A program made the position numbers and the translations under genes. Under the pieces are notes generated by a model, which was given only the letters and a program-made list of their open reading frames with translations, did not search any database and had not been told where the DNA came from. From contig OZ035997.1 in NCBI GenBank assembly GCA_964035015.1, forward strand, positions 29,732,567 through 29,796,566: DNA of 64,000 nucleotides, written 5' to 3'. This document shows positions 12,127 to 25,079 of this stretch, one piece after another (position 1 is the first letter of the stretch; every line of letters starts with the position of its first letter). This stretch comes from Corallium rubrum (Eukaryota > Cnidaria > Anthozoa > Scleralcyonacea > Coralliidae).

Positions 12127-14241
12127 ATATACACCCCTTAGACAAACAGATCAAATATAATTTTAAACTAATAATAAAATGTGTTCGATAAACTCACCCA
12201 ATAAATAAATAGAAGTCACATATGCATGCATCGTTCGTACATATAATATTGTCTGTTAGAAAATATGCTATATATATATTATATATTTCATTCATCACAG
12301 CTTTCTTAACTGGTTTAGCAAAGCTACACAAAGCTACACTACATTTTTACATGAGCTGAATACTATTAGAGAGAAAGATGTAACCATAGTTTGGAAGCAC
12401 GACATGCAAGTCATTGTTTTACGTCTTTGTTCAGGTTTATGGAAATTGGTGCACTTTTACGATTACGAAGCAATCATCCAATAGGAATAGCAACATTTGG
12501 GTTCAATCGCACCTTCAGGTACCTTTCAAACATCTCGAACGTTAAAAACGATTAGACTTCTAACCCCATTACCAACTTTAACCTTAATTGTCACAATGTT
12601 TTGGGTTTTTTAAAAAAATCAGTTCATTTCAATTTTGTTTCTTAATACCCATATAGTCTTTATGTAGTCATTTCGGAACTGATTGGAAAGTCAACCCAAT
12701 TGGATAACGTCCATAAAAATACTCAACGGTGTCCATGAAGTAAAAAAATTGCTAGCATTCGTTTAACATTAATGAAGAGACAAGCATATCAGGAACGTAC
12801 GCTGAAAAGTTTAAGTCAATTTGATGATTCGTCTTCGAGTCATAAGCTCTAAAAAGTCATAAAACAGAGAAACTTGGGCGCTCAGTCAACGCCGAGGACG
12901 TATGCTGGTGTACAATTATGTATAATAACAATGAATTTCAGAACACTAGTCTTCCTGTACCAATCAGCACTATACAGTCTACAGTACGTTCATAATGAAA
13001 TATTTCAATTTGTTTGATATGCAAATTAAACATATCATCTCATTGACGTCGCACGCGCATAATTAATGAGTTGTCGGAAAATGTTATCTATCGTTGCTAT
13101 CAAACATTATCACTTGAAAAAATACATATTTGGTTCGAATTGATTTGGTTAGATAATGCAGGGCAACGATATATGACGTCAAGATGTTAATATGGACGTG
13201 CATATTAAACAAACTGATTTAATAAAGGTTCGTTCAAATACGAAAGACTTAATTTTGCTTCATATGCACGTTAAGACTTTTACGATTACTATAAAGTAAT
13301 TTTACTTTTACGATTACTACAAATACAGCAACCTTGTATATAGTACTAAGGTTGGTAATTCAGTAGACCTTTCCCTAAGATAATATATATAGTCAGGAGA
13401 CACTATGCCAACTATGAGAATAGAAGAGTTTCAGGGTGTTGCGTGCGCATCGTTTTGCAAAGGAATTGGCGGGCTCTCTACAAAGTAAGCAATGACAAAC
13501 AGACTTGCTAGCGAGCCAACAACAGCAGAATAACAGTGTTAAACATCCAGAAACTGTATCTATACTTTGTTGATTTTTAACAGTATGTTTACTTTGAGTG
13601 GAGCTTGCCAGTTTTTTTGAAAAATGATGCGCGCGCAACACCCTGAAACTCGCCTATTACAAGTAAATCGATGCCGCCTCGGATAGTAAAATGATTTTCA
13701 TATTTCATACCTACACTAATATATATAAAATACAAGCAACTACTGTGAGTCTTGTTTTATACACCATATTCATAAATGGTCGCGTGGAATTATGTTCGTA
13801 TAAATTAGCCCCTCTGAACTCGGTTTCATGTGCGAAATTCAAAAGAGTGTTTACTCTAAAACGAGGTCAGAGCGGCTCATTTATATGCACTTAAAAGGAT
13901 TTTAAATCGTCGGCCATTTATGAATATTAAGGTCTATAGACTATACGAACTTGGTCACTGATGGGACCTGCAGACAAATCACATGCAAATCCACTGAAAA
14001 CTAGTCAATTTCGTCTGGTCTTAATTTTCATGGATTCCAAACAATAATATCTTCTAAAAATTCTGGATATCTTCACAAAAGGCCAATTAAGATTAGGCAC
14101 TTTTGTGGATCAAATATTATACCTTTATATAATAATTATAAATGAACCAATAACTATGGTATTATATTTCCCCCCGCATTGTAGTGCATTTTATCACTTT
14201 GTTCCTAAATAATATTGTACACTACTTTAACTTAATTTCTA
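12127..14241. other. Region downstream of SRA1, no gene
   Basis: Repeat remains include about 12380-12530, which is similar to the element at 48682-49000, and the MITE at 13419-13657. No exon was recognised. Part may be 3' UTR of the minus-strand SRA1-like gene, but no convincing poly(A) signal is seen. Confidence 0.45.
13419..13657. mobile_element. MITE with GAGTTTCAGGGTGTTGCG ends
   Basis: Left end ATAGAAGAGTTTCAGGGTG and right end in reverse complement ATAGGCGAGTTTCAGGGTG, continuing as mirrored GCGCATCATTTT. A related element with similar end composition lies at 52745-52980. Confidence 0.7.
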
Positions 14242-14319
14242 TTATGAAGCTGGAATAGTTGCGTGAAGATTTCCAATTGCGGCAATTAATCTCTTGATAG
14301 CAACCATCCACTGTTTAAC
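14242..14319 (-). CDS. SRA1-like exon 6 (stop)
   Basis: Acceptor TTTTAG. Encodes [19 protein letters not shown] and ATIPAS, then TAA. This is the end of the SRA1 domain. Confidence 0.83.
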   Translation of the reverse strand, partial: VKQWMVAIKRLIAAIGNLHATIPAS

Positions 14320-17300
14320 CTAAAAGCAAGCATATAGTTATCATCAAAGAGACAGTACCTTCTTAACTGCCATGAAAACTACTTATACCCATGAAAAGGG
14401 GGTTTACCACGTTATTTTATCAACACCAGATGGGTTTTTTTTAATCTAAACCAAGGGGTTCCCTCTCAACAAAAATTTAGGAGGTATTTGCTACATGTAT
14501 TTCAGTTCAGCTTTTCACGTTTGAAGACTGGAAAGGTCTCTAAAATATTCTGGCTAACACATGGTCAGACGATTTTATTCCCACAGGCTTAAACAGCGGT
14601 TACATGGCACATGCACTCACCATTTTCTCTTGCCAATTGGCTCGCAGCGTCGTTGCGAGATAAGCCAGCTGGCGAAACATACCCACGCTAACGCTGGCAA
14701 TTTTAGCACTGCGGAATTATTGATATATTTATTGATATCATAAACGTTGAAACGCAAGTCTACTACAACCAAAGTACAACCTGCCAGTCATCACTTTGTG
14801 TTGCAATCTTGTTAAAATGTTACATTTGTCAGTGCACATGTCTTTCTCATCTGAGACCTGAGGTCAATTCCTGCACCAATGATGCAGTTATTAGATTAGA
14901 ATTTCATGTTGCTTGCAAGTGAGAATTAGTGCTTCCAAGAGACACCACGGGTTTTCTGCTGGTAGTAGTAAAGGGATGGCCCTTACTGAACCTTAATTAG
15001 GCCTAGGGAAAAGAGCTCAGAAATATGGGTAAATAAAATTAGTTTAGCTTTATTAATTATCGGCACCACTTGATTATTTTTATATACTTGATGTTTTCCA
15101 CACACAAATAGACGTTTGTAGCCGGTTGACCGATTAATCTTGCAACAGAAATGGATATAGTTATAACAAAAGGAAGACCCTTGGACACGAAGTGTATTAT
15201 TAAAATACAGCCATGCAACAAAGAAAGTTAAATGTACCTCTCCAACGTAGTCCACCATAAGCCGGATATGGAGTTTATGAGCAATCTGAGTGTCAATATC
15301 CAGCAATGCTGCAATGATAAATATCACAGATTTTTAATATAATTATTTTACAGTTGATCCATATACCAAGTCAGCTGGGGGAAAGTTCTAAGGTGCAAGT
15401 AGGGCAAATTGAGCTTCAAGGAGACGACTGACAGATCTTGCTCAAAAAGTACACAATATCGTCAGTTGGAAAGTTGTATACCACTATACCCTCAACTTAT
15501 ATATCGGCGACATGAGTAAACCAATTTACGTGAGTGTCCGCTAAACCAGTTTGGTTTATTGTGTGTATAATATTGTGGGAGGCCAACTTGAAAGAATTTA
15601 TAGCTGCTTTAGCCATCCATCAGACTTCGTTATTTTCTCAATCTTATGTTGTCTTTCTCTACTTTTTGTCTACATTGCGGTGCTGTAATGAGTCACGAGT
15701 TACAAGTAGCAGTGCTTTAGATTCTGCCTGTGAATTCGTTGGTGCGAAATCAAGACACAGCACCGCCCTTTACGACTGGGTCTGGTTAATCTGCCTTACA
15801 TATTTTAACACAATAAGTATTTAACTACCTTTTGCTAGTGACTTCATGGTCATTTGAACAGGTAATGACAGTTTTTCATCTAGCCATTGTTGCTGCATGA
15901 TTCCAATTTTCTTTTTAACATCTTCAACTTCCCGATTCTGTAGTAAAATAGAAGTTGACATGAGTAAAGAATAAGTGCCAACAGAATTCAGATTTCAGCT
16001 ACTGCAATATATTAATATTTCGAAAGTTTTTGCTTCATTACCCTGAAGGCCTCTCAATGACGAGTAAAATCGTCTGGCGTTAGGCAAAGTAAAATACTAA
16101 AAGGGAATTCAGGTTTGAGAAGCTTAAGCGGAATAGTTATATAATTTAAAATAGATTTGTGTATTTTACACGTTAATTACTTATTTGCTGAGCTCTGGTT
16201 ATTTATCTGTTGGCATTGCTCTGGAGAAGGCCCAAGTCAACAAGCCAAAAGCTTAAAAAATAAACAAGAAATTTATACGGTGTATCCACAAAAATTTTAT
16301 ATTATATTTGTTTTTTTAAATCAAATACTCAACATTCTATCTTAAAATTACAAACACCAAAATTTTCGGTATTATGAAAAAATCATACTCGCTTTAATAC
16401 ACTTAGATTTACATCGAGGGTCTGTATTTCTCATAGAAAATGTGGGTTTTCAGGACCGACGAAAGACACACCCTCCCCCCCCCCCCCATTTTATTGCATC
16501 ATAAAAAGCCTACCATGGTGGTAGAAAAAGCTACAGTATAAAGGGCTCCCATGGCAGTAATAAAACCATACCCCAGCAATGATAAAGTCGTAAAAGACCC
16601 AAGGCCCCTCGTGATAGTCATAAATCCATTAGGCACGCAATGTAATATAAAGATTAATGCTAAGGCATTGGTTGGTAATTCATATAGAACAAATGTAACG
16701 TTCCACAGTTTAAGATAATGTATGGTTGTTTTTTTTGTTTCATTAAAAATGGGCCCCACCCCTTTTGGCCATGGGCCCCTGCTCAATGACGAGGCTGACC
16801 CCCCTCTCATCATGCCTGTGACTTTGGCTCACTATAGGTTTTGCCTTTTGGTCTCCATGTAGTTACAGTATGAATACTGTATGTGTCTAGTGTCTACCAG
16901 TAAATACCTTTAAGATATCGCTGCATTTCAAAATGGTTTCTTCTAGTGCCTCAACTGTGACCTTCATTGCTTCTTGACTATCAAATTCTTCACTGTTATG
17001 CCGACTGACTTCATTAGACCTATATCCATTATCAGGAGAAGAGCTTCGTGGTGTACTGCATGCACTGTGACCATCAGTTGGTGTTGAAATTGGTGATTTG
17101 TTTACTGTTGATAGTAGTGGAACAGGAGAAACTGAAGGAGAGTTTCTACCACTACCAGTTATTGGTGGTGGTGTATAATAACGTGAACCTGAGCCATTCT
17201 GATAAGAAGCCCTATTAAGAACTGGACTTCTCTTTCCTATAGCATCAGGTAGTAATGGAGTAAAACTATTGGTACTGGTTGGAGATGGTGTAAAAATCAA

Positions 17301-20300
17301 TTGTGCAGGTGCTATCATCTCCTTTCTAGGAAAAGTAGGTAATATATTTTGTGAAAATTGAGTCTCTCCCACAGAGTTCTGAGTATTCTCTGAAGAGTCT
17401 AATGAAATGTCTGGATTTGACCGAACATGGCTTGTATCCAAGGCACTTGAAACTGGCATCACGTTGAGACTACTAGGAAAAGAGAACAATGGTTTCCCAA
17501 GACTTGATGGTACTGAGGTAGTTACTGGCGAGGATATTTTTACTGGAGCAGTGGCCGCTGGTGGTGGTGGAGCAGTGGTTGCTGTTGGTACCAGTGGATG
17601 AATAACACCAGTGTTTGGTGGAAACTGTGATACAGAAATATCTAATGTATTTGGTGGATTAGACAGAAAGTTGTGAAGTGGGTACTGGGGTGGGACTTGA
17701 GATGCACCAGGAAAGCTTTGACATTCTGTTCCCAGTGGAGGTGTAAATGAGCCACTGGAATGTCGGCTGTGGCATGGTGATATGGCGGCAGGTGATATAA
17801 TAGGTTGAACTGGTTGCAATGATGGACTGTGTTGACCCAAGCCAAGACTTGATAAGCCTAGATAAGACATAGAAATACAACATTAATAAAAAACTGAAAA
17901 AATAATACGTAAAAAACAAACTATGTATTAAAGGTGAAGAATAAAAAAAAGGTTGAACATTGATTTAAGACATTGATCCCCAGTGCGCAACCATTGTAAC
18001 CTCTCAGTACAGCATTTTATAGCATATAAGAACGTGCTGTACTAGGTCTGGGAACATTCAAATTTCAAACTAGAATAATATAGAATACCAGTATGTACAT
18101 GTATTATAATTTATATACCGGTAGATACTCAAGCAGGGTTTAAGCTGTCATTCACCAAATACGAATCGAAGTTGAAATTGGCAAAAATATTTCATATTTA
18201 TAAATTGACCAAAAAGCTATATGTAATTCAAGCAAGCTAATTGAATGGCTGTCCTCTCCTGAAATGTATTTGAGTGGTGTGTAGGCAGTGTTTAGTAAAA
18301 TGCAAAGCAAAAATAGGTGAAGTGCAGATATAGTATTCCTCATTCAGCAGCCCTTTGTTCTGCTTTTCTGCATTTCTCCAAAAAAGAGCGAAGATCAACA
18401 AGACAGCAACTTTCACTGAATTTGACGAGGTGCACCTCTGTACTAGTCTCCTATTCTATAAGCATGTACAACATAACATTACCTTAACATCAGAATCTGC
18501 AATTATATTCTATAATTTATTTATTTATTTAGCATTAGAAGAGCCACTTTGTGGAAATGCTAATAAACCGTATGACAATGTTTAGCCAAATTGATTAAGT
18601 TTCATTAGCCAAAAACTGAGAAATAGTATAAAGACCTTCAAACATTAGAAAGCAAGCATAACATTTCATTTTGCGGTAATATAAATACAGTAAGAATGAG
18701 GTAATACGAGCAACATTTTTCTTCAAGCGTTGTTGCACGTATTACCATCCAAAACATTGTCACGCAACAATGATTTTGTTGCAAAATTTGTTGAAAAAGT
18801 AGACTCCAGTTCTACTTGCTGCAACATGCTGATTCAAAAACCTTGCTGTAGTGAAATTTTCGCAGCATGGCTGCAAAGGCGATGGTATCGAAAGCCTTTG
18901 AGAAGTCAGCAAGGACCGCCATTGTGATTTCACCACGTTTCATAGTCCGCCAGATGTCGTCACGCATAGCGCTCATAATAAACACTTATTTACTGGCCCG
19001 AGGGAAACAGTGTGTCAAAGTGTCAAATGACAACAAAAATGTTGAGCAAAACTTTCAGACATTGTTTTTAATCAAGGAAAACTGGAGAAAACAAAGTCAA
19101 ACTGAACCTGACCATCTACTTCCGGTTTTGATATTTTTCTCTAGGGAAAAATAAATGTAATGTTACCCGCTGCCATGGGTTACGCGAGAAACGTCACGAT
19201 TTTCGGACCGCCACGCGAGGACCTCTCACCCAATCAGAGAGCTAGAAAAACGGACTTTGTTATGTCCTTTAGGATATGCGCTAACCGAGTTCTTAAATCT
19301 TAAGAACACCACCAGTGCGTCGGATGAGAAATTGGCCATTTGTTTAAGCACGACGCGTTCATACACTTTAGACAATACGGGCAAGATAGAAATTGGGCGG
19401 AGATCACAGTTGGTTTGAACCTCCTTGAGCTTTGGTATATTAGAAATGCAGTTATACAAAATGTGGGTTAGTGGTGATGTCAGCCGGTCAGCGATGATCT
19501 TGAGGAACTTCACTGGAATCTTATCACGGCCACAGGAGCAGTCAGATGTCAACGTTTTCAGCTCATGGAAAACCTCCTGGTAGGAAACCCTCCGTAGGGG
19601 GTGATTACATGGACCCGGCTAGCAAGGTTAGCCAGGCTAGCCCCCATCGGTCCTATGTATGTTTTTTCAACGTTTCGATTACATGGAAAGCGGGCAAACC
19701 CAGTTTGCTGGGATCCCGGTTGTCACAACTGGGCTAGCCCGGCTAACCGGGATGAAAATGTCCGTGTAATCGTTTCGTCCCACGGGCTGAAAAACTGTTG
19801 AACTCGCTTCGATACGCGTTCGTTTACTGGACTGTATGAATAAATAGTGCTGTATGAATAAATAGTGCTCGCCAGCAACTCGCTAAGATTAAAATTGACT
19901 CTGTCCGAGTTGGAAATGTGGATATCAAACCTGTTGAAAGTGTTCGAAATTTAGGCTCGTGGTTCGATAGCCATATGTCCATGAATGTCCATGTGGGCAA
20001 GGTTTGCAGCAAAGCGTTCAGAGGTTTGTACAACATACGACAGATAAGGAAATTCCTCTCCACGCGACTAAGACTCTCGTACACGCTTTTGTGACATCGC
20101 ATTTGGATTACTGCAATTCTCTCTTGTTTGGAATTCCTCAATATCAATTTCAGCGTCTGCAGAAGGTTCTCAATGCCGCTGCAAGGGTGACATGCTTTAC
20201 ACATAGAATTGCTCACATTACTCCGGTTCTGATGCACCTTCATTGGCTGCCTGTAAAGTTTCGAGTTGATTACAAGATTGCACTCCTTGTTCACAAAGCT

Positions 20301-23300
20301 CTCCATGGTTTGGCGCCTAGCTATATAACAGAATTGCTGTCAACCAAAACCACCAGCCGTTATCAATTAAGATCAGATAATCAGTGCCTGCTTCTTATTC
20401 CGCAAACTAAAGCCAAGACTCTTGGTGACAGAGCGTTTGTCCATGCTGCTCCGTCAATTTGGAACTCGCTGCCCCATCACATCAGACAAAGTGAAACTAT
20501 TAATTGCTTTAAGTCTCAATTGAAGACATTTCTTTTTAAGAAGCATTTGATATAACTTTTTAACCCCCAATATGATATTTCTTAATGCTAATATATTTCT
20601 TAATTTAAGGAGGCTTTTATGCTGTAGCCCTCCGTATATACCATGGAATCTTGATTGCAGTGTTCTGTGAAACGTTTTTATGTCATTTCTACCTAGTTAG
20701 GATATTCTATTATTTTAGTTCACTGACATTGTATATATTGTTGAATTATTGTAAAGCGCTTTTGAATATTTAACATAATTTAAGCGCTGTATAAATATTA
20801 AATATTATTATTATATAAAGAAACTGAAATAGAACATCAAAACGTTGTTCGTGTGTTTCCCAGCTTACCAGGCTATTCCGCTCCATGCAATCGCAATTAA
20901 AACTCATCTCGGCTAACCGGGCTAGCTCCAGTAACTCGGCTAACCGGGCTAGCTCCAGTAACTCGGCTAACCGGGCTAGCTCCAGTAACTCGGTTAACTT
21001 GGCCAGCCCGGTCAATGCAATCACCCCCTTTGACGGAAGACGACTTCTCTACCGGCGGGAAGCGAATCATTCACGGTTTCCACAAATCATCAGTAGGCAT
21101 TGGAGACGCTCCAGTGACACGCTCAGCTTAGCCTGCAGTGTATAGGCGTATCAGTGGTGCGAGGCGAGAAACAAGGGAAGGAAACACCCGCCGCCATGTT
21201 ACTCAATTATGACATGAACCAATCACGTACAAAAAATATCATATGAAAAATGTTTACTTCCTATTCTGTAAATTATTTTCCACACCTCTTTGGGCTTCGA
21301 AGATGACAGAGCCCACTGATAGAATTCACTCTTAGTTCTTCTGATCGAGGATTTCAAGCGGTTTCTACAACCACGATATTGATCCCATTTTTTTTTCCGG
21401 GCTGCCTCGTGTAGAAGCTGACATTCACTCTGAGGCTGTCGTAGGTCAAGGTCTTTCATCCAAGACCAAGGAGCAGGTGGCTGCGAGTTCTTACCAAGGG
21501 TGCATGTCTATCCAGGCATTCGCATATAAGAGAGCTAAGTAGATCGACTTAGATTTCAGAATCTTCTGTGAAAAAGGTAACACTAAGAAGCAGTTGATCG
21601 AAGTCTTCAATAAACGTCTTTTCATTGAAGTTGCGCTCGTATCGAATGAACTTATGATGCACACCTAAGAGGTGTCATGGTCACTAATAAGAGGGCATTG
21701 GGAGAACATTGGTGACTGGTGAGAGTAGATTAGCCAAATTGTTTGTATATTTTACAACAGTTTTTTAACTCGGAAACGAAAGTGACAAAACTCAGTGTTC
21801 ACATCTAAAAAATACTACTGGAAGATCGCAAATAAAGGCAAGAGCTTTTAACAAGACCAAACCAGTGCAAAAATTGAATCAAAGTAATAAAAACACAGTG
21901 CAAAAACTGAAGTGAACGATAGTACAACCATAGAGATCATATATAAACTAGAGGGGGCATTGGGGGATAAATCGGGTAACCAATTGAAGGCTGCCATCTT
22001 GGATAAATTGGTTGGCAAAACAATGATGCCTGGATGAAATTTCTTGGTTACAGGCCTTTTTTCTGTATCCAAAGCTAATTTTACATTTCTTGTTTATCTC
22101 ACCACATTTGTTTATGGAAAAAGAAGGTGGAAAACTCACGAACTACATATTGTTAAAATGCATCGTGTACGTATGTTGTCACAAATTTCATAAGCTTTTG
22201 TTTCATATATAGTTGAAGTTTCTTCGTTATCTGTAGCATTTTAAAACGTTCAAAATGTTCACACCTTTGTTCCTCAAATGATGAGAAATGGCACCTGGTT
22301 TGTTGTTTTTCCATAATTTTGCCAGAACTAAAGCTATAAGTTAAGGTAGTATAAAACTTCTGATATGTTTAAAAACAAAGCTTCATGATTTAAATTAGCT
22401 TTAAATTCATACCTAAAGTATTCCAAAAGTTATAAATAAAAGCAAACACCAAAACTGCAAAAGACAAAACAAACTGCTTCCCACATTGACCAACTTCACC
22501 CAGGCCAGATCAAAATGACAAACGTTTTCACAATTTTAAAACACTTCTGCTTCAGATAAGAACTTAAAAGTTCTACCAGAAACTGCATTTTACAATATGT
22601 TCTGTTTGATATATTGCTCAGGGTTGTGTGATAAGTATTTTAAAAACAATAGCCAAAATGCTAAGCACTTGTGATAAGTCCATTTCTCATCATTTGAGGA
22701 ACAAAGGTGTGAACATTTTGAACATTTAAAAACGCTACAGATAACGAAGAAACTTCAACTATATATTATGAAACAAAAGCTTATGAAATTTGTGACAACA
22801 TACGTACACGATGTATTTTAACAATACGTAGTTCGTGAGTTTTCCACCTTCTTTTTCCATAAACAAATGTGGCGAGATAAACAAGAAATGTAAAATTAGC
22901 TTTGGATACAGAAAAAAGGCCTGGAACCAACAGATTTCATCCGGGCATCGTTGTTTTGCCAACCAATTTATCCAAGATGGCAGCCTTCAATTGGTTACCT
23001 GTGGTTGACTGAAATTAGGATTGGATGCCCCCTCTAGTATTTATATGATCTCTATGAGTACGACACCATTTTGATACGGAGAACATCGCTCTATAAAGGC
23101 CATGATATTAAACGCACAAATGTCAAATTTCTTTTCTTTTAATAACCATATTAACATTAATAAATCAAGATGGCACTTCTTTGAAATGTTCTTGTTTTCC
23201 CATTTCCCTTGTAAATCTTTATAAATCACCATTTTCCTAACCTTGAAACAATGTTTATATAAAGAAGCGCTGCGTCGCTGCCAAAATGGCTGCTATGACG

Positions 23301-23469
23301 TCACATCACTACCTGCCATGTACGACCTCCTGTCATTTACGACCACTTTTACCTGGCAACAGGGGTGGTCGTAAAACTCAGGTTCTACTGTAATATAATA
23401 TAATATAATATAATATAATATAATATAATATAATATAATATATATATATATATATATATACATATCTAT

Positions 23470-23518
<49 letters not shown>

Positions 23519-23529
23519 TATATACATAC

Positions 23530-23567
<38 letters not shown>

Positions 23568-24515
23568 GTTTTTTATATAAATATTAATTAACGAAAGAAA
23601 ATCAGTGGGCGTTTGTCTGGTGTAAACAGTAACCATGAAACACACTAAACAAAAATGTGATTCTTTTTGTAGAAAGCATTTCAAGAAATCTTATAAAAAA
23701 ACGAAAAAAAGATATCCCAATGTATAAAGCGTATCTCACCGTTAGCAAGTTGATTGGGCTGATTATATAAATTTGTTGTGTTCTGATTTGATGGCGATGG
23801 TATTCTTCGACCAGTCAATGCTTCTTGATGAGATACCCGCTTTCTCAAGTCCAGTTTTGGGCCTTTCTTTGATGCAGTGACGCCAGTAAATGATAAAGTT
23901 GGAGGATCATTCCAACCACGATCTGAGTCGCCATTATAAGTAATGACACCGGATACTAAACAAAACAATAGGAGAGTTGAAGTTTCGACTCTCGAGTTGA
24001 AAATTGAGCGAGAACTTTTATATCGATCAATTATTCAGTGCACCTGAAGGATTTTTCATCTTATGATTATAGACTTTAATATAGGATCCATAAAATTCCC
24101 GACAACAGCATTCTTTACTTTAAACTCTAATCGTTTAATTCTAGACGATGGATGAACGATTTGTTTCGCCATCTTACTAGAAAAAATTATGATCAATACG
24201 CCATTTTGAAATTAAACTCAAACTGAAGACAGAAAACCTTCGAAATTATATACAATTCTACTTATTGTTTAATAAACTCAGGCGACACATAATAGTTATA
24301 CCACTAGTGACTGTATGTTTCGTTAAAATACAACAATATTTCAACCAACTATTCCTCTTTGAAAAGTTACAATTTTCTCATATTTTCCTCACTGGTGAAC
24401 AATAATTTTACGGGACATAAGCTTATATCGTCTTCGCAACCAAAGATATTATTCACATGTTAACGTAAATTTTCTTTTGTGTTTACGTACCTACTGGTTC
24501 GGTGGGACCCATCAT
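14242..24515 (-). CDS. SRA1-like gene (steroid receptor RNA activator protein), six exons
   Basis: Minus-strand exons 24491-24515, 23740-23955, 16908-17857, 15829-15937, 15238-15308 and 14242-14319 all have GT/AG borders and compatible phases; their sum is 1449 bp, encoding 482 residues. Residues 21-27 are RGWNDPP, followed by an RKRV motif, as in the N-terminus of SRA1. Residues of about 375-482 form the helical SRA1 domain, ending in [20 protein letters not shown], which closely matches the vertebrate C-terminus. Known SRA1 is a nuclear co-regulator whose transcript can also act as non-coding RNA. Vertebrate SRA1 is about 236 residues; the extra length here is the Pro/Ser/Thr-rich exon 3. 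SEC31 shares GWNDPP and a related C-terminal domain but has N-terminal WD repeats, which are absent here. The start ATG has an in-frame stop upstream. Confidence 0.88.
15238..15308 (-). CDS. SRA1-like exon 5, SRA1 domain
   Basis: Acceptor TTGCAG and donor GTACAT. Encodes [17 protein letters not shown] and MVDYVGE, strongly conserved with SRA1. Confidence 0.85.
15829..15937 (-). CDS. SRA1-like exon 4, SRA1 domain
   Basis: Acceptor CTACAG and donor GTAGTT. Encodes [18 protein letters not shown] and [18 protein letters not shown], matching the second and third helices of the SRA1 domain. Confidence 0.85.
16061..16097 (-). repeat. Short dispersed GCCAGACGATTTTAC motif
   Basis: The reverse complement reads TTGCCTAACGCCAGACGAT then TTTACTCGTC. 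The same motif occurs at 32806-32840, 52201-52260 (two copies) and 57271-57300, probably the core of a repeat family. Confidence 0.6.
16908..17857 (-). CDS. SRA1-like exon 3, long disordered linker
   Basis: Acceptor CTAG and donor GTATTT; 950 bp encode residues 81-397. The sequence is rich in Pro, Ser, Thr and Asn with low-complexity runs such as PPPPAATAP. It ends in the first helix of the SRA1 domain ([15 protein letters not shown]). This single exon accounts for most of the extra length over vertebrate SRA1. Confidence 0.85.
17858..18859. other. SRA1-like intron 2, unassigned part
   Basis: AT-rich intronic sequence without recognised exons or clear element ends. Confidence 0.4.
18981..19262. 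mobile_element. Inserted repeat (ACTGGCCCGAGGGAAACAG family)
   Basis: It interrupts the LINE reverse transcriptase. Similar sequences occur at 30695-31370 and, inverted, at about 56095-56350, sharing CCGAGGGAAACA, AGGGAAAAATA and TGGGTTACGCGA motifs. Confidence 0.6.
19597..21029. mobile_element. Non-autonomous element with GGGGGTGATTRCAT ends
   Basis: Left end GGGGGTGATTACATGGACCC and right end in reverse complement GGGGGTGATTGCATTGACC. Near the right end a 27-bp unit containing GGCTAACCGGGCTAGCTCC is repeated three times. A LINE 3' end is nested inside. Confidence 0.6.
19860..20815 (+). mobile_element. LINE 3' end (CR1-like reverse transcriptase C-terminus)
   Basis: Encodes the C-terminal RT domain ([53 protein letters not shown]), with one frameshift near 20005-20075. 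A 3' tail contains TAAAGCGCTTTTGAATA and ends in AAATATTATTATTATA, as is usual for such LINEs. It is 5'-truncated. The same type of domain occurs at 60983-61360. Confidence 0.8.
21925..23060. mobile_element. Palindromic element, about 1.1 kb
   Basis: Arms of about 375 bp are inverted copies: 21930-22310 (GGCTGCCATCTTGGATAAATT, CACATTTGTTTATGGAAAAAG) against 22680-23055. An AT-rich centre of about 370 bp has no coding content. It lies in SRA1-like intron 2. Confidence 0.75.
23388..23572. repeat. (TAATA)n and (TA)n microsatellites
   Basis: Consecutive TATAATATAATA, TA and TACA runs. The Tyr/Ile ORFs here are repeat artefacts. Confidence 0.9.
23740..23955 (-). CDS. SRA1-like exon 2, GWNDPP motif
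   Basis: Acceptor TTTAG and donor GTGAGA. The exon encodes residues 9-81 and includes RGWNDPP and [14 protein letters not shown], the conserved SRA1/SEC31-type proline motif and basic stretch. Confidence 0.85.
24491..24515 (-). CDS. SRA1-like exon 1 (start)
   Basis: Encodes MMGPTEPV plus one base of the next codon, followed by donor GTACGT. An in-frame TGA lies upstream of the ATG, so this start is fixed unless an upstream exon exists. Confidence 0.8.
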
Positions 24516-24994
24516 AATCCGGTCCTTCTTCCAACAAAATCAATCTTTTTACCAAAGACGCCACCGCTTCCTCTGGCTTTACGTGTCAAAAGCACAGACC
24601 CATGACGTCACACGAAAATAAATTGTCGGAAGTTTACGTCGGCCTCCCCCGAGCGGCAGCGCACGTGTGGTTTTGAATTTCACGTATTTTTTATACCTGA
24701 CAAATGTTTTCAATAAAACGACGAAAAAATTTTTAGTTTCGTTATAAAAAATAAATAAATAGATATTTTTAATTTGTATAAAACTTCAAACTTTTATTTT
24801 ACACGGAAGCCAATCTCGTACCCAGAGCCACGGAAACCGGAAGCGACGCCCAGTTTCGCCCAGTGACTTTCCGAAATGCTCCGATCATATGTGTACATTA
24901 AAACAGGCATCCGACTGGATGCAGAGCTCTGCTGTTACATGTTGTTGGAAACATTTGCAAGTGTTGTTGCTGTTCGTGTTTATTGATATGAATC
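24516..24994. promoter_or_regulatory. Head-to-head promoter region of SRA1-like and STIM genes
   Basis: The two start codons face away from each other 479 bp apart. Between them lie a perfect CRE palindrome TGACGTCA (24603-24610), an E-box CACGTG (24662-24667) and an ETS-like CCGGAAGCG (24837-24845). CRE and ETS sites are common in divergent housekeeping promoters. No TATA box in a convincing position was seen. The transcription start sites are unknown, so shared control is inferred. Confidence 0.6.
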
Positions 24995-25079
24995 ATGTTT
25001 CGTTTTGCATGCTGTGGTGTGGTTTTAATTGTTTGTTCTTTGAGCGTCTTTGCCAGTGAGAACATTGAACCAGTTCGAG
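24995..25079 (+). CDS. STIM: STIM exon 1, signal peptide
   Basis: Encodes [20 protein letters not shown] then SENIEPVR, a typical ER signal sequence, ending with one base (G) before donor GTTAGT. An upstream out-of-frame ATG at 24988 stops soon and is not the start. Confidence 0.85.

Larger units (their letters stand above)
18860..21550 (-). mobile_element. Broken LINE (CR1/L2/jockey type) with nested insertions
   Basis: Minus-strand pieces of one reverse transcriptase occur in order. A linker with [20 protein letters not shown] lies at 21223-21459. A segment with ERVTG is at about 21040-21130. The RT fingers with [16 protein letters not shown] and [19 protein letters not shown] are at 19260-19600. 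The palm A motif [12 protein letters not shown] is at about 18880-18980. Foreign DNA interrupts at 19597-21029 and about 18981-19260. Stops and frameshifts show decay. It sits in SRA1-like intron 2. Confidence 0.75.
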